Below, one piece after another: positions 10,741-21,569 of a stretch of 64,000 bases of DNA. The stretch covers positions 68,242,756 to 68,306,755 of the forward strand of contig CM060731.1 in NCBI GenBank assembly GCA_030704615.1, written 5' to 3'. Both the position numbers and the translations under genes were made by a program. This DNA comes from Takakia lepidozioides (taxonomy: Eukaryota; Streptophyta; Takakiopsida; Takakiales; Takakiaceae). The notes under the pieces were generated by a model. It had not been told where the DNA came from. It searched no databases and saw nothing but the letters and a program-made list of their open reading frames with translations. Each line of letters starts with the position of its first letter. Position 1 is the first letter of the stretch.

Positions 10741-12584
10741 AGAAGATTACCTTATGCTTGTGAGTGGGGAGTGTAAGGGTTAGTTTAACACTTGTGTGTT
10801 GAAGAGCTTGGGAAGATAGCTCTTGTGTTGCAAGGTGTTGCATATATTGCAAAGGAAAATCCTTGTGGTGTTAGGGCTTTGAGAGATATTGCTTTGCCCT
10901 AAGGAGGTGGAGAGCTTAAAGATGGAGCTCTTGTAGATCACAAGTCTTTGCAAGGAAAGGTACTTGTGGTATTACACCAAGATGTTGGAGAGCTCAAGAA
11001 AGAGTTTGTTGCCACAATATTTGCAAGGATTGCAAGAGGGAAGTCTTGTGTGTGTAGAAGCATGGATTCTAGGGTTTGAGAATCATTTATATGCATTATG
11101 GAGTCAATGGTATGTGCCATGGTTTGAGGAGAGCAACCAAATGATTGTTAGTGCTCATTTCACTATCAATCTAGGGTTAAGCAAGCTCAATTGTGGATGT
11201 TCTGGAAGAGAAGCCAAGGAGCTACATAGGCTTAGGCTTGAAGACAACAAGGGCAAACACTTGGAGAGTAGGAAGCTCAAGAGGTTTGAAGGGAAGCATA
11301 TGGGTGAAAATTCTATCCATGATGATGTGAAACCAAGCCTAGAGCATTGAAGAGCTTGGAGCACATGTGTGAGATCATTGGAGGTGGTCTTCATGAAGAA
11401 AAGAGATTGTGGCTCAAGGCATGCATAACAAATTCAACCATACATTAGCTTGTGACAAGACAAGGAAGGAGAAGGTGAAGCTTATGTATTCATTCTTTTT
11501 TGGCTTAAGTTTTGTGGTGGATGGTTGATCAAACAAGTGATGCTTATGTGGAGCACGCTTCCCAAGTGTGGCTTCCAATTTCAAGCTTGAGGAGAACTAG
11601 AAGGTAAAGGGAGCAAGTTGATTCCCTTGTGTATGAGGTGATGCATGTGTGGAGCATGTTTTTGGCTTGAGCTTTGCAATTTCAAGCTTGAGAGGAGTGG
11701 CTCTTGAGCTAGCAAGTGAATGGAGCACCCATCATGCAAGGATTGGGAACCTTAGTGAGATTGTTTGAGAGACATATTCTTGAGGGCTCCTGGAGAGTTA
11801 TTTGAGAGACCCTTGAAATGTAGTCTTGTCTATTGTTCAAGCAAGAGAGTGTGGAGATAAGGTAGTGGGATGAGGGCATGCTGGGATTAGGAATTGCTTT
11901 AGTCTCTCTTCCTTGTAGTCTTTCACCCTCTCTGTAGGCCAAAAATTTTCCGTAGGTGGAGGCAAGAGTCAGTCCGGGTTTGGGCTGGGGTATCATTGCA
12001 GGAGCGACACTGTGGAGTGTTTTTGGTGTGGGGAGTTGCCGTCTTGATTTTCTTGTGTTTGGATCCCCTCCACACCTGCATGCTTGACTGTGCGCCATGT
12101 CAGCTTTGTGTGGGCGCTTGTTTTCATAGGAGGTTGGTCCGGATTTGATCACCGATCAATCCTAGAGCGTGCTGTCGGTGGTGAGGCTGGGGTGATGACC
12201 AGTCAGACCATCATTGTTTCTCTTATGGTGAGGCTGGGTTGATGACCAACAAACCATAGGAGTGCTTGCGGTGGATGCAGGTGCAGGTTTATGTTACGAA
12301 CCTAGTAGTCTAAGCCATAAGCTGCAAAAGATTCTTTACCCGGTTACCTTGTGGAAAGGGGGATTAGAGACATGTTTACAATAAGTGTGGTTGAGAGTTT
12401 TCATCACGGAGGTGCCACCAATTGCTGAGGAGAGTGCCGGTACGAGCACCAGCGATACTAGTGGGTATACAAGACGAGGTGTGCGGTTTAGGCCACCTTC
12501 ACCTTCAGTGTCTTCTGAGGAAGGTTCAGACTCGGAGTCAGGAGGATTCTCGCCGAGGGTGCAAGTCATTTCTGTGCCATTGTT
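10741..12584 (+). other. Untranslated leader of copy B
   Basis: About 1.8 kb separate the direct repeat from the first gag-like frame. The sequence is rich in loosely repeated GAGCTTG/TTGCAAGG words and holds a diverged approximately 45-bp direct repeat at about 12180-12265 (GTGAGGCTGGG...GATGACCA twice). I see no coding region with family resemblance. A long leader before gag is common in large Ty3 elements. Confidence 0.5.
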
Positions 12585-14105
12585 GTGGGACACGATGGAG
12601 GAGATGTATGGAGCTACCAAGGGCCACGTAGGTACTCTGGAGCTGTGGGCACCATCGAGCTTGATGACTTCATACAAGAGCTTGATGACTTCATACAAGG
12701 GTTTGATAGTTGGTGTGATTTGCAGCAGATGCGCAATCCACAACTGTTTACGCCTTTTATGGCGTGGAAGGGGCTGTTTCAGCACCTTGAGGGGCCGCCC
12801 ATGGATGACTACCATGAGTTTAGGCGGGGACATGAGGTGGAGATTGAGGAATGACGGGTGTATTGGTCACCTGACTATGTCTCCATCACTAGAGGCACAA
12901 GGGCAGTGGTGACACAGGCAGCTACATCGGCAGCTTTTGCAAGCAGCAGTGGGACGTCAAGTGGAACAGGAGCTGGGAAGTCCACCCAAGCTCATGTTGC
13001 AGCAACAACACCCGTGCCAGCCTTTAACCCAGTTGTGGAGTTCTTCGAAGAGTTAAGGAGAAACTACCAGGGGATAAAGACGGAGAAATTGCGGAGCTTG
13101 CAAGAGTTCCAACGAAATCCTGCCGAGAGTTTAAAGGAGGCTTACACGCACATGAGGCAATTGATAAATGTAACCCAAGGGGTTACAGAAGCTCAAGCAG
13201 TCCAATTCTGGTATGGGATATTGGACAAAGAGCTGAGGAGAAGGGTGCGGGATGCAACTCTCCTACAAGTAGCCCAACCCACCTTAGCAAACGTGTTTTT
13301 GCTGGCAGAGCGGATAGAGCTCAATATGGTGGAGGAGCGAGTGGTCATGGTGGGGTTCGGTAAGGAGACACAACGAAGTGGGGCTCTTAGCCAATAACAA
13401 CCACTACCCCAACGTGCTCAAGGCAACAAAGGGGCTCAGGCGAAGCCCCGGGAAGGACCGAGAGGATCTCAATTGCAGAGGTCACTTCCTTCATTCTCAG
13501 GCCAACAACAGTCGGGAGCGACATGTTGGGATTGTGGAGGACCCCATGTTGAGAGAGATTGCCTAGAGAGAGGCAAAGGGTCGGCACAGGCACAGCCTAT
13601 ACAACTACACTATGGGCATTGTGGCAAGTATGGGCATGAAGAAACCCATTGTTATAACTTGCATCCTGAGCTACGGCCAGGCCAGTTCCAAGGGAACAAC
13701 GGTGGCCGAGGACGAGGCAATGTATTCCAGAGAGGTAGAGGAGGCAGAGGTCGTGGTGGAGATTATAACCAAAACCAAGGAGCACAGGGTCAAGGTCAAG
13801 ATCATGACCAAGGCATGGTGGATAGGCTTGCCCAGCTAGAGCAACGTCTTGCTACCATGGCCACTACTCATGTTGCGCCAGCTCCAAGGCCTGAGGTTCA
13901 AGCCCCACCTGCACAACCTCCTATGCCTAGGGAAGACCAGATTGGTATGGGCTTCATGTGTGGAGCCGCAGTTGTAGGACCATTGCATGTGGACTCTGCA
14001 GTTGCTGTCACTCGAGCAGCAACGCGTGCTCCTGAGCCAAGAGGAGCGGATGTGGATTTTGATCCACAAAGAGGGGAAGCAAGTCGGCAGACAAGGCTTC
14101 CATAG
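12585..14105 (+). pseudogene. gag with zinc knuckles and RGG box, copy B
   Basis: Gag forms the particle and binds the RNA genome. One frame runs through with in-frame stops at 12852 (TGA), 13395 (TAA) and 14103 (TAG). A 21-bp tandem duplication at about 12658-12700 gives ELDDFIQ twice. The capsid-like region (about 13020-13340) contains helical segments such as FFEELRRNY and an EFQRNP...AYTHMRQL block typical of retrotransposon gag. The first knuckle (13524-13562) is C-x2-C-x3-H-x4-C, one residue short. The second (about 13610-13650) has its first Cys changed to Tyr. An RG/RGG-rich nucleic-acid-binding stretch follows at 13690-13810. Confidence 0.75.
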
Positions 14106-14114
14106 TCTTTCACA

Positions 14115-15290
14115 TTGGCTGAGACAGTGCCAACTATGCCATTGATGGCACCCGCTCGCCCAAGTGTGTCAGAGGTAGAGCCACGAGTGCCACTAGGGAG
14201 AGTTGGTATGGCTCGGGAAATGCCAGTGGGTGGTACTGCAAAGCAAGGTGTAGCCAGTATATTGTTGGGGGCGGCTACGACAATTTGTCAAGCTCCATTG
14301 TTTTCTGCCACGACAATTGCAATGCCGGGGATGCGGCCAGCTGCAGTGTTTAGACTGGCAGCTGCACTCTGTGAGAGTGGTGATGCATCGGCATTATCTG
14401 CGGGGATAACGGATCAGGTGCAGTGCATGGATGCCCTAGATTCAAGGGTGAAGACAGCCACAGCTGCGCCACGGCAAGCGGCAGCTGCAAGGTTGAAAGA
14501 GTTGCCAACTAGACCAACCATTGAGCGTAGTATGGTGACTCCTGGGGTAGTCCTGGTGGACAATCATGATGGTGTGTTTCAGTTGGGTGGCCCAGCCGGG
14601 AGGAGGTATAGGCCACTGCGGGTCTTGTTGGACTCGAGAGCACAACCATTGATGTTGGGGAGAGCAACAATTGCAGGCTTGGGCCTTACAGAGGCGGATT
14701 TGGAGCCTTGCCCTTTCCAAATTCAAATATCTTTTTGCGGTTCAGAGAAGGCACGAGGGATTACACGCCATGAGCTCTTCATTCGATTGCAGTCAGATCA
14801 TCCTACAGATGGCTCTGTCATGAGAGCTAAAGCCATTGTTACGGACGCGATGTCTTATGATGTGTTTGTTGGTGGGGCTGTGTTATACCCGATGGGCTTT
14901 ACTTTGGACTTTTGGAAGGAAACGACATCCTATATGCCGGAATGGCAGTCAAAGGATGGTCGACGTGCACTGCTTCTAGTGCGGTTTATTGGGAATGTAG
15001 CGGTGGATCATATGAACATGATGCCCACATTGGCTGCATTCTCAGGGGTGGTGGCTTGGGGTGGTGAGCTCTTGGAGGGCAATAGCCATGCAGATGATAG
15101 GCCACCACCCAATGAGGACAAACAATTGGCATACAAGGCTGATTTGCTTCCTCATGTGCTTGTTCATATTCCACTGTGGGGTACAGTTGGGAATTTGCAT
15201 CGAATAGCAGGCGAGTGTGTACACCAAACATGGCAAGAGGCCTATCCATTGGTGAGTGAGGGGAGTTCAGTGACATCACCTGGACCTCCT
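14115..15290 (+). pseudogene. Retropepsin-like protease region, copy B (active-site Gly lost)
   Basis: Ty3 protease is an aspartic enzyme that matures the polyprotein. In the frame that continues from gag, VLLDSRAQPLMLGRA (about 14625) takes the place of the D-[ST]-G-A box. The Gly is replaced by Arg (GGA to AGA, a single transition). The following strands (IQISFCGSEKARG and YDVFVGGAVLYPMGF) suit the rest of a retropepsin fold. A Pro/Val-rich linker precedes it and a 110-residue linker leads to the DNMT. The protease call is inferred from position and box. Confidence 0.65.
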
Positions 15291-16211
15291 CAATTAGCTC
15301 CTTTGGACACAGTGTCCATTACCTGGCAACCACCTGACTCAGGGATTTGTTTGCTAGACCTGTTTGGAGGCATGAGCACTGGGCTTGCAGGAGTGTCGCA
15401 AGCTGGGATTAAAGTACAAAAGTACTTGTATGTGGAGAAGGATGAGATAGTTCGGCGTATTTCTATGCGTCACGTTGCCTTGCTCACACACCAGTACCCT
15501 GAGTTGCTGCCTCTCTCAGCAATTCAAGAGTACCAAAAGGCCTTGCCAGCAGACATTATCATGCTGGGGGCGGATGATTTAGACTGACATGATGCCATTG
15601 ACTTGGTGATAGCTGGATGGCCTTGCCAATGACACTCTCCCGCAGGTCATGGGAATGGCTTGCATGATGCACGATCGCATTTGTTTTGGGAGATGTTGAG
15701 AGTGTTGCGTGACTTGCAGACGAGGCAAGTGCAACCTCTAGCCTATATCTTGGAGAATGTTCCTCTTATGGGGGACTCTCGGGCCAGGGTTATGGCCAGT
15801 GTGCATCAGGTGCAGTCTTGGATTGGATCGGCGGTGCTATTAGATGCAGCAGCGGTGGGATCACGCGCGCATTGACCTCAATTGTGGTGGACCAATCTTG
15901 CACTACCAGAGCTGCTCAAGAGAGCATATGATTCCATTCAACGGCCACCCAATCTCACGGTTGAGGGCATTTTGGACCAAGGGAGGCAACCACAGAGGGT
16001 GCGACATGATGACCGTCCACCTCTAGCAGTGATCAATCGAATGGGGCAGCCACGTACAGTCTTGCCTACGCTCATGAGCTTTCCCTCGTCTCATGCTTTT
16101 CGAAACAATGGTCCTGGGTTGATTTGGGACAGTGTGCTACAGCAATTGGTGGAGCCCAATACGGATGAGCGCAAACGGGTAATGGGGTTTGTCACGGGCA
16201 CTACAGCTGTG

Positions 16212-17728
16212 CACTACTACGTTTGGGGGGGGTTAGCGATGCCCCAGCGACCTCCAACCGTTGCGATTAGCGACGAGAATACTGTACGGCGCCCGGGGCG
16301 CGCCGGGAGCATTTTGTGACGTCGTAGTGACGTCGCTAATTAGCGTCGTCGGAAAATCGCAAACACCCCGGCCGTGGCGCCGGCGCGACTTGCGACGTCT
16401 GGGCATCGCGAAAAAAGAAAAAAAGAAAAAAGGAAAAAACGTTTTTTTCTGCGATGTTTTTTTCTGCGACGTCGCATTAAGGACGGCTGGAGGTCGTAAA
16501 TGCGATCCCCAGACGTCACAGTAGGGGGGCACATTTGAATTTAGGTGAGAAAATTTGAATTTGAATTTGAATTTGAATTTGAATTTTGAATTTAGTAGGG
16601 GGGCACAATTGAATTTAGGTGGGAAAATTTGAATTTGAATTTGAATTTGAATTTTGAATTTAGTAGGGGGGCACATTTGATTTTAGGTGGGAAAATTTGA
16701 ATTTGAATTTTGAATTTAGTAGGGGGGCACATTTGAATTTAGGTGGGAAAATTGAAATTGAATTTGAATTTGAATTTTGAATTTTCAAAAACTAGTTGAC
16801 CATTGACCGGCGTTGACCATTGACTCTGGTTTTGTCCAATGGCAGTTCATGCATTGTTCTACATATATTATGCAATGCATATTTGAATCTAGGACCTCCA
16901 CATTATAACATTTCTAAGACACTGCACACTAATCAACAAATCTACAATACATCTATGTATCACAAAAGCAGTCCAAGTATATATATACATATCAAGAGTT
17001 AGCTCCTAGTGACTACTACTATTTCAATCTTATCATTGTATTGCAGATTATGCGTATACTACAGGAGCTCTCACGGCTGGAACTTGCACCGAGACTTGTC
17101 CCCAGAGAACAAATATCTATCAATGGCCTAAAGTTTTGCAAAGCTGCATTGCACCTTATTGTTGGACAATGGCTATGGTATGAGGATGCCAAGCCCATTA
17201 TGCTCTACAATCTACTCCCAGAATCAATTTTCCGCGACGTCCCCAGGACGCCGGGGAATCGCAGCGCCGCAGCCCCAGCGACGTATTTGCGACGGCCGGG
17301 CACTCCTGCGACGGCAGGAAATAGGGAAAAAAAAAAAAAAAAAAAAAAAAAAACAGTTTTTTTTTTTTTGTTTTTTTTGTTTTTTTTTCCTCGGGCATTG
17401 CGATTCCCCGCCGTCGCAAAAGCGCGGTTGGGCTGCAGCGCTGCGACGTCTCGTTGCGATTCCCCGGTGTTGCAGCAAATTGTTGCGATGTTAGGGCGTC
17501 GCAACCCCCCCACTGCATTGGCGGGGGAATGGGGTCAGGCCCCTTTCCGACGACGGCATGGCATGGCATGGCAAGATGCCACAACGTCGTCCGAGCGCCG
17601 GCATTACGACGCCTCGACGTCGCAAGTCCCGAGCCAGGCGCTTGTGCGACGCTGCAGTTGTAGGGGGGATGACGTGTCCGGCACGTTCGGGGTCCTGGCG
17701 TCGCTAACCCCCCCTAAACGTAGTAGTG
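16212..17728. mobile_element. Non-autonomous CACTA-type DNA transposon inside the DNMT
   Basis: The termini are inverted repeats of about 32 bp beginning CACTACTACGTTT, with one clear mismatch in the first 20 bp (G/A) and another near the inner end. They are flanked by 3-bp direct repeats, GTG (16209-16211) and ATG (17729-17731), alike but for one base. Removing the insert and one triplet restores the reading TAVSALSEA, which aligns with TAVPSLSEA of copy A. Subterminal regions on both sides are packed with CGACGTCGCA-type words, as is usual for CACTA elements. No transposase frame is present. The long open frame across 17041-17823 runs through homopolymers and the element end and is not a gene. 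Confidence 0.85.
16521..16790. repeat. GAATTT minisatellite inside the CACTA element
   Basis: Four units start AGGGGGGCACA at about 16523, 16596, 16664 and 16718. Each is followed by TTGAATTTAGGTGGGAAAA and a variable number of GAATTT hexamers. Unit length varies through hexamer number, so this is a likely source of length polymorphism. Confidence 0.85.
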
Positions 17729-18219
17729 ATGTCAGCTCTGTCAGAGGCATCACGACGCTAGGTGTTGGGTCAGACAATGGATCTCAATTGCTTGACATGG
17801 ATCATTGGCTTGTGCATGGCTGAGCAACGGAGATTGCAAGCATTGGTGGCTACTTCTGCACTTCCAATGGATATTGCACCATCTCTGCCAACCGGGACGG
17901 TGGAGGCAGTGAGTGGGGGCGAGCACAAGATCATGGGGTGCAAACACCCAATGACAGATGTGGGATGAGATGCGGAAAGAGAGAGTCATTGGATCTCTCA
18001 AGCAGCAATATGAGGAGTGGGGAGAGCCATACACCGAGGATCAGTTAAAGGCCAAGGTGGCCAATGTTTTTGAAGAGGTTGAGAATGTTTCTTGCTCAGA
18101 GAATGTTCTCAAGGTGGCTATGGCGGAGCAAGTGGAGGCTACGCCACAGTCAGATTGGATGGACAAGGCCCAAGAGGTTGCTATCTAGCATCCAAAGGAT
18201 TCGTCTCCTATCTCCAAGC

Positions 18220-19170
18220 TTGGTGTACCCAAGGTTGTAGTCACTGAGGACAATTGGGAACCAAATCTTGGACCTATAATCACCGGAGGAGAGTGACGGA
18301 GGATCCAGCGATTTCTAAGGGCTTATAGAAATTGCTTTGCCTTCGGTTTGAGGGATTTGGGGAGTTTGAAAGGTTAGGAGATTCGTATTGATTTGGCAAG
18401 TGACACGCTAATCTTTCGAAGGCCCTGCCGGTATAGTGACATGGAGAGGTCATTGATCCAGTCACGGACTATGGAGTTGTTTGAAGCTGGATTGGTGGAG
18501 TTGTCAGGCGGGGAGTATGCCTCGGCAACGGTGATGCCAACTAAGAAGGATATCCATGGCAATTGGACAGAAAGAAGGATGTATGGGAACTATCGTCCTG
18601 TGAACCGTCAGACCAAGTCCGATAGATATGTCATGCCAACTCCAGAGGAGATCTTTGATGCCATTGGGCATGCAAAGGTGTTTAGCACATTGGACTTGCA
18701 ATCCGGTTACCACCAGTTGCCAATCAAAGAGGCTGAAAAGCAAAAAACGACATTCTGGGGGATTAACCAACATGAGAATGATTGCTTGTACCAATGGCGG
18801 TTCTTACCGTTTAGGCTGAAGAATGCTTTTGCAGAGTTTAAGAGGGTCATGGATAGGATTCTCGCGGGGCTAGACTTCGCCCGGTACTACATTGATGACA
18901 TTATCGTCTTTAGTGCTATGGTTGAGGAGCATGAGAGACACCTTCAGGTAATGTTTGAGCGCACGGGTTGAAATTGCACCTTGGGAAGTGCAAGTTCTTC
19001 CACAACCAGATTGAGTATCTGGGCCACATGATATACCTTGGGGGATTGGGTGTTCAAAAAACGAAGGTGGAGGCCATTGCACGCATTCCACGCCCCATAG
19101 ATGTTAGCAGAGTTCGTGCTTTCATGGGGTTGGCAAAACTACTATCGATAGTTTGTCAAGGAATTTAGCA
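18220..19170 (+). pseudogene. Ty3/gypsy reverse transcriptase, copy B
   Basis: Reverse transcriptase copies the element RNA into DNA. The fingers and palm can be read in 18393-18971: a MYGNYRPVNRQT block (the usual R-x-x-x-DYR-x-LN position), STLDLQSGYHQ with the first catalytic Asp, FLPFRLKNAFAEFKRVM, and YYIDDIIVFS with the YIDD box at about 18890. A stop or frameshift at about 18969 separates this from the thumb (KLHLGKCKFF, EYLGHMIYLGG, 18968-19168). In-frame stops also lie upstream (TGA at 18295, TAG at 18376). It is the region deleted from copy A. Confidence 0.85.
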
Positions 19171-19193
19171 GCATTGCAAAGGCTCTTACCAAG

Positions 19194-19735
19194 TTGACCA
19201 AGGTGGGTCAGGAGTGGCAGTGGGAGGAGGAACAGGAGGAAACCTTTGAGGAACTCAAGGCTCGATTGACTTCTGCACCTATTCTGAGGCGGCCTATTCG
19301 GAGGCGGCCTTTCCAGCTACATACGGATTGGAGTATGCTGGGAATTAGAGCAGTGCTCACACAGGTGGATGATGAGGGAAGAGAGTTCGTAGTGGCATAT
19401 GCTTGCCGGTCGAAGAATGATGCCGAGGCGAAGTATAGCTCATATAAAGGGGAGTGTCTAGTTGGGGTATGGGCAGTAGCACATTTCAGATGCTATCTCT
19501 ATGACAACCTCTTCACCCTTGTCACGGAATACCAACCATTGAAGTGGTTGATGGAGTCAGACAAGCTTATAAGAAGCTTGCATGGTGGGCACTTATGCTT
19601 CAAGAGTACGACTTCCAGGTAGTGCATCGGGCCGGTATAGTCAATCGGGATGTAGATGGATTGAGTCGTAATCCATGCACGAGCGAGCATGAGATACTGG
19701 AGCTCAGTGGCATGGTGAGACGGATGAGGAGATAG
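19194..19735 (+). pseudogene. RNase H and connection region, copy B
   Basis: RNase H removes the RNA strand of the RNA-DNA hybrid. LTKVGQEWQWEEEQEETFEELKA is the typical lead-in. HTDWSMLGIRAVLTQ carries the first Asp, YSSYKGECL the Glu position, and a TEYQPLKWLM box follows. An internal 12-bp imperfect duplication (AGGCGGCCTATTCGG) is seen near 19288. A frameshift at about 19565 precedes VVHRAGIVNRDVDGLSRNPC, the domain's end. Distances match the Ty3 family. Confidence 0.8.
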
Positions 19736-19979
19736 TGCCAGGATGGCACACATCTGCCTTTTTGTGCATCCTAGCAATGGGAGCTCAAGCTGGTCCATCC
19801 CATAGCATTGGTCAAATAGATGGTGTGCATGACATCCGAAGATTAGTGATGAGCTTGGTGGTGCTAAGGATGTGCATGAAGATGCAGCAGTGTTGGCCTA
19901 CCTTCGTACATGAGAGACAGCAGCCAGTGTGACTGGTAAGGAGAGAGATCGGATCCTACAACAAGCCAAGGGTTCAAGT

Positions 19980-20990
19980 GGGAAGGGACTCACCTACTTC
20001 GGGTATGGGAGGATGGATGAGTGAGGATTGTGCCTCATCCAACACAACGAGCACGATTGATACGCCATGCCCATGAGGAGTTGAGACATTTTGGGGCGCG
20101 GCGCACTCATAGTTTGCTACAAGGGCAATATTGGTGGCGGGGCATGCATACGGATGTGCAACAGTTAGTGGCAAGGTGCATGGTGGAGTACGGGCTTTTT
20201 TCAATGCCCCTACTCCACAATTGCATCATTTACCCATTATGGGTTTGGGCTATCGTTGGAGTCTTGACTTCGCAGGCCCATTGCCACTGACGATTTGCCA
20301 TAACAAGTATGTGCTGGTGATGGTGGAACACTTCTCCAAATGGATTGAACTGGTGGCATTGCCTGACAAGGCAAGTGAGGGGGCTGCGTATGCATTCTTA
20401 GATCGAATGCTTAGCCATTTTGGTGCTTCAGCCGAGGTACTCACGGACCAGGGTAGAGAATTCTTGGGGGAGTTACAGGCTTTGTGTGAGCAAGCCTTGA
20501 TAGATCACCGCACTACTTCTCGGGATCATCCTGAGGCTGATGGCTTGGCGGAGAGAGTGTTCAGACAGTCAAGAGAGGTTTGCGCAAGTACGGTTTGCAA
20601 AAGGGACATCTAGGAGATTGGGACCTTCAACTGCCTTGGCTAGCTATGGGCTATAGGTTCAGCAATAAGCTTCACTTGCCTCTTTCTCACCTTATTTTCT
20701 TCTCTTCGGCCGAGAGCCAGATTTGTCTACATCTATTCATAGGGAGGCTGCAATAGTTCTCAACCTTGATGATCCGGATGTGTGGATAGAAGCATGTGCC
20801 CAGCGGGCAGAGTTGTTTAAGAGAGTCATGCCTATCGCTTTTGAGAACCTTGCTATTGCCCAACACCAAGACACATTGAGGTACGCCACTATACATGGAG
20901 GGGATATCGGCCAAGTGTTCGGCGTTTCCACCCTGGGGACTATGTGTATCTGCAGCAGACAGTGTCTAGGACCTTGGATGTCACAGTAGG
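19980..20990 (+). pseudogene. Ty3/gypsy integrase, copy B
   Basis: The HHCC module is partly kept (HAHEELRHFGARRTHS and ARCMV), and the last Cys is lost where copy A has CMVC. The core shows all three acidic residues: SLDFAGPLPL (about 20262), LTDQGREF (about 20440) and EADGLAERV (about 20535). A frameshift near 20560 is followed by GLRKYGL-like sequence in another frame, and further shifts occur before the C-terminal module (YVYLQQTVS, about 20943). Its domain order agrees with copy A. Confidence 0.8.
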
Positions 20991-21309
20991 ACGTGTGATT
21001 CTAAGGGTCACGGAGGTGTTGCCTTCAGGAGTGTTGATTTTGAAAGGTCGAGACGGCATGATATGGAAGGACCATGTGCACAATTGTACGCCATGTCACC
21101 TTCCACATGTGGAAAAGAGGATAGATCTCAACCTTGCAGTGGTACCTGCAGGGTTGCGTTGCATGCTATGTGGGCATGCTGGTGGTGCCGCAACCATGTT
21201 GGTATGTGACAAATGCTCAAGGGGGTGGCACATGGGATGCTTGACACCGCCACTTGAGGAGGTCCTTATCAGAGAACGGTTGTGTCCACGATGCCTTGGA
21301 AAGAGGTAG
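20944..21309 (+). pseudogene. Integrase tail with PHD finger, copy B
   Basis: This is the last 121 codons of pol, ending at a natural-looking stop (21307-21309). Residues 73-117 (nt 21160-21294) give a textbook C4HC3 PHD finger: C-x2-C-x11-C-x2-C-x4-H-x2-C-x14-C-x2-C. It includes VCDKCSRGWHMGC, the CLTPPL turn, and LCPRC at the end. All eight zinc ligands are present. PHD fingers commonly bind the H3 N-terminus. In this position chromoviruses carry a chromodomain, so the finger probably guides integration to particular chromatin. That role is inferred. The finger itself is seen. Confidence 0.8.
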
Positions 21310-21569
21310 TGGGCATGACAATGGTGAGGTGGACAAGTGATCTAAGGTCTAGCTAGTGAGGCTTCAATGCCATGGATACTCAACTGAAGATCATGGATTG
21401 CATGAAGGCGACTAACGATGGGGCTACGTTTGCACCCGACCTCTTGATCTATCGACTTCAGTTGTTGGGACTTGTGCAATTGAAGACCGAACGATGATTT
21501 TATTGAGATGGATATTTGTCAGCTATCCGGTGTTAGAGGGACCTAAGCACCAGCTAGGGGGGCGATTGT

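Larger units (their letters stand above)
15291..17975 (+). pseudogene. Retroelement C5-cytosine DNA methyltransferase, copy B (stops plus CACTA insert)
   Basis: This is the same enzyme as at 2441-3669. Motif I (LLDLFGGMSTGLAG) is at about 15350. A TGA at 15585 and another just after the catalytic GWPCQ (about 15630) interrupt it. ENVPLMGD is at about 15755. A TGA at about 15873 replaces the Arg of the motif VIII HRPRLWW box (WWTN remains). The target-recognition part runs to GFVTGTTAV at 16211. There the CACTA element is inserted, and the sequence resumes at 17732 with SALSEASRR, a TAG, and the motif X-like VLGQTMDLNCLTWII. Introns are not a likely explanation, because copy A is continuous at the same points. 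Confidence 0.85.

Noticed and set aside
10734-10751. CACTACAAGAAGATTACC, which resembles a classic En/Spm terminus
   Set aside because: No matching inverted partner or 3-bp duplication found. The first seven bases are the end of a direct repeat shared with 22081-22087.
17041-17823. A 260-codon open frame across the CACTA element
   Set aside because: It runs through A/T homopolymers and the element terminus into the DNMT sequence. No family likeness, and the composition is that of simple repeats.
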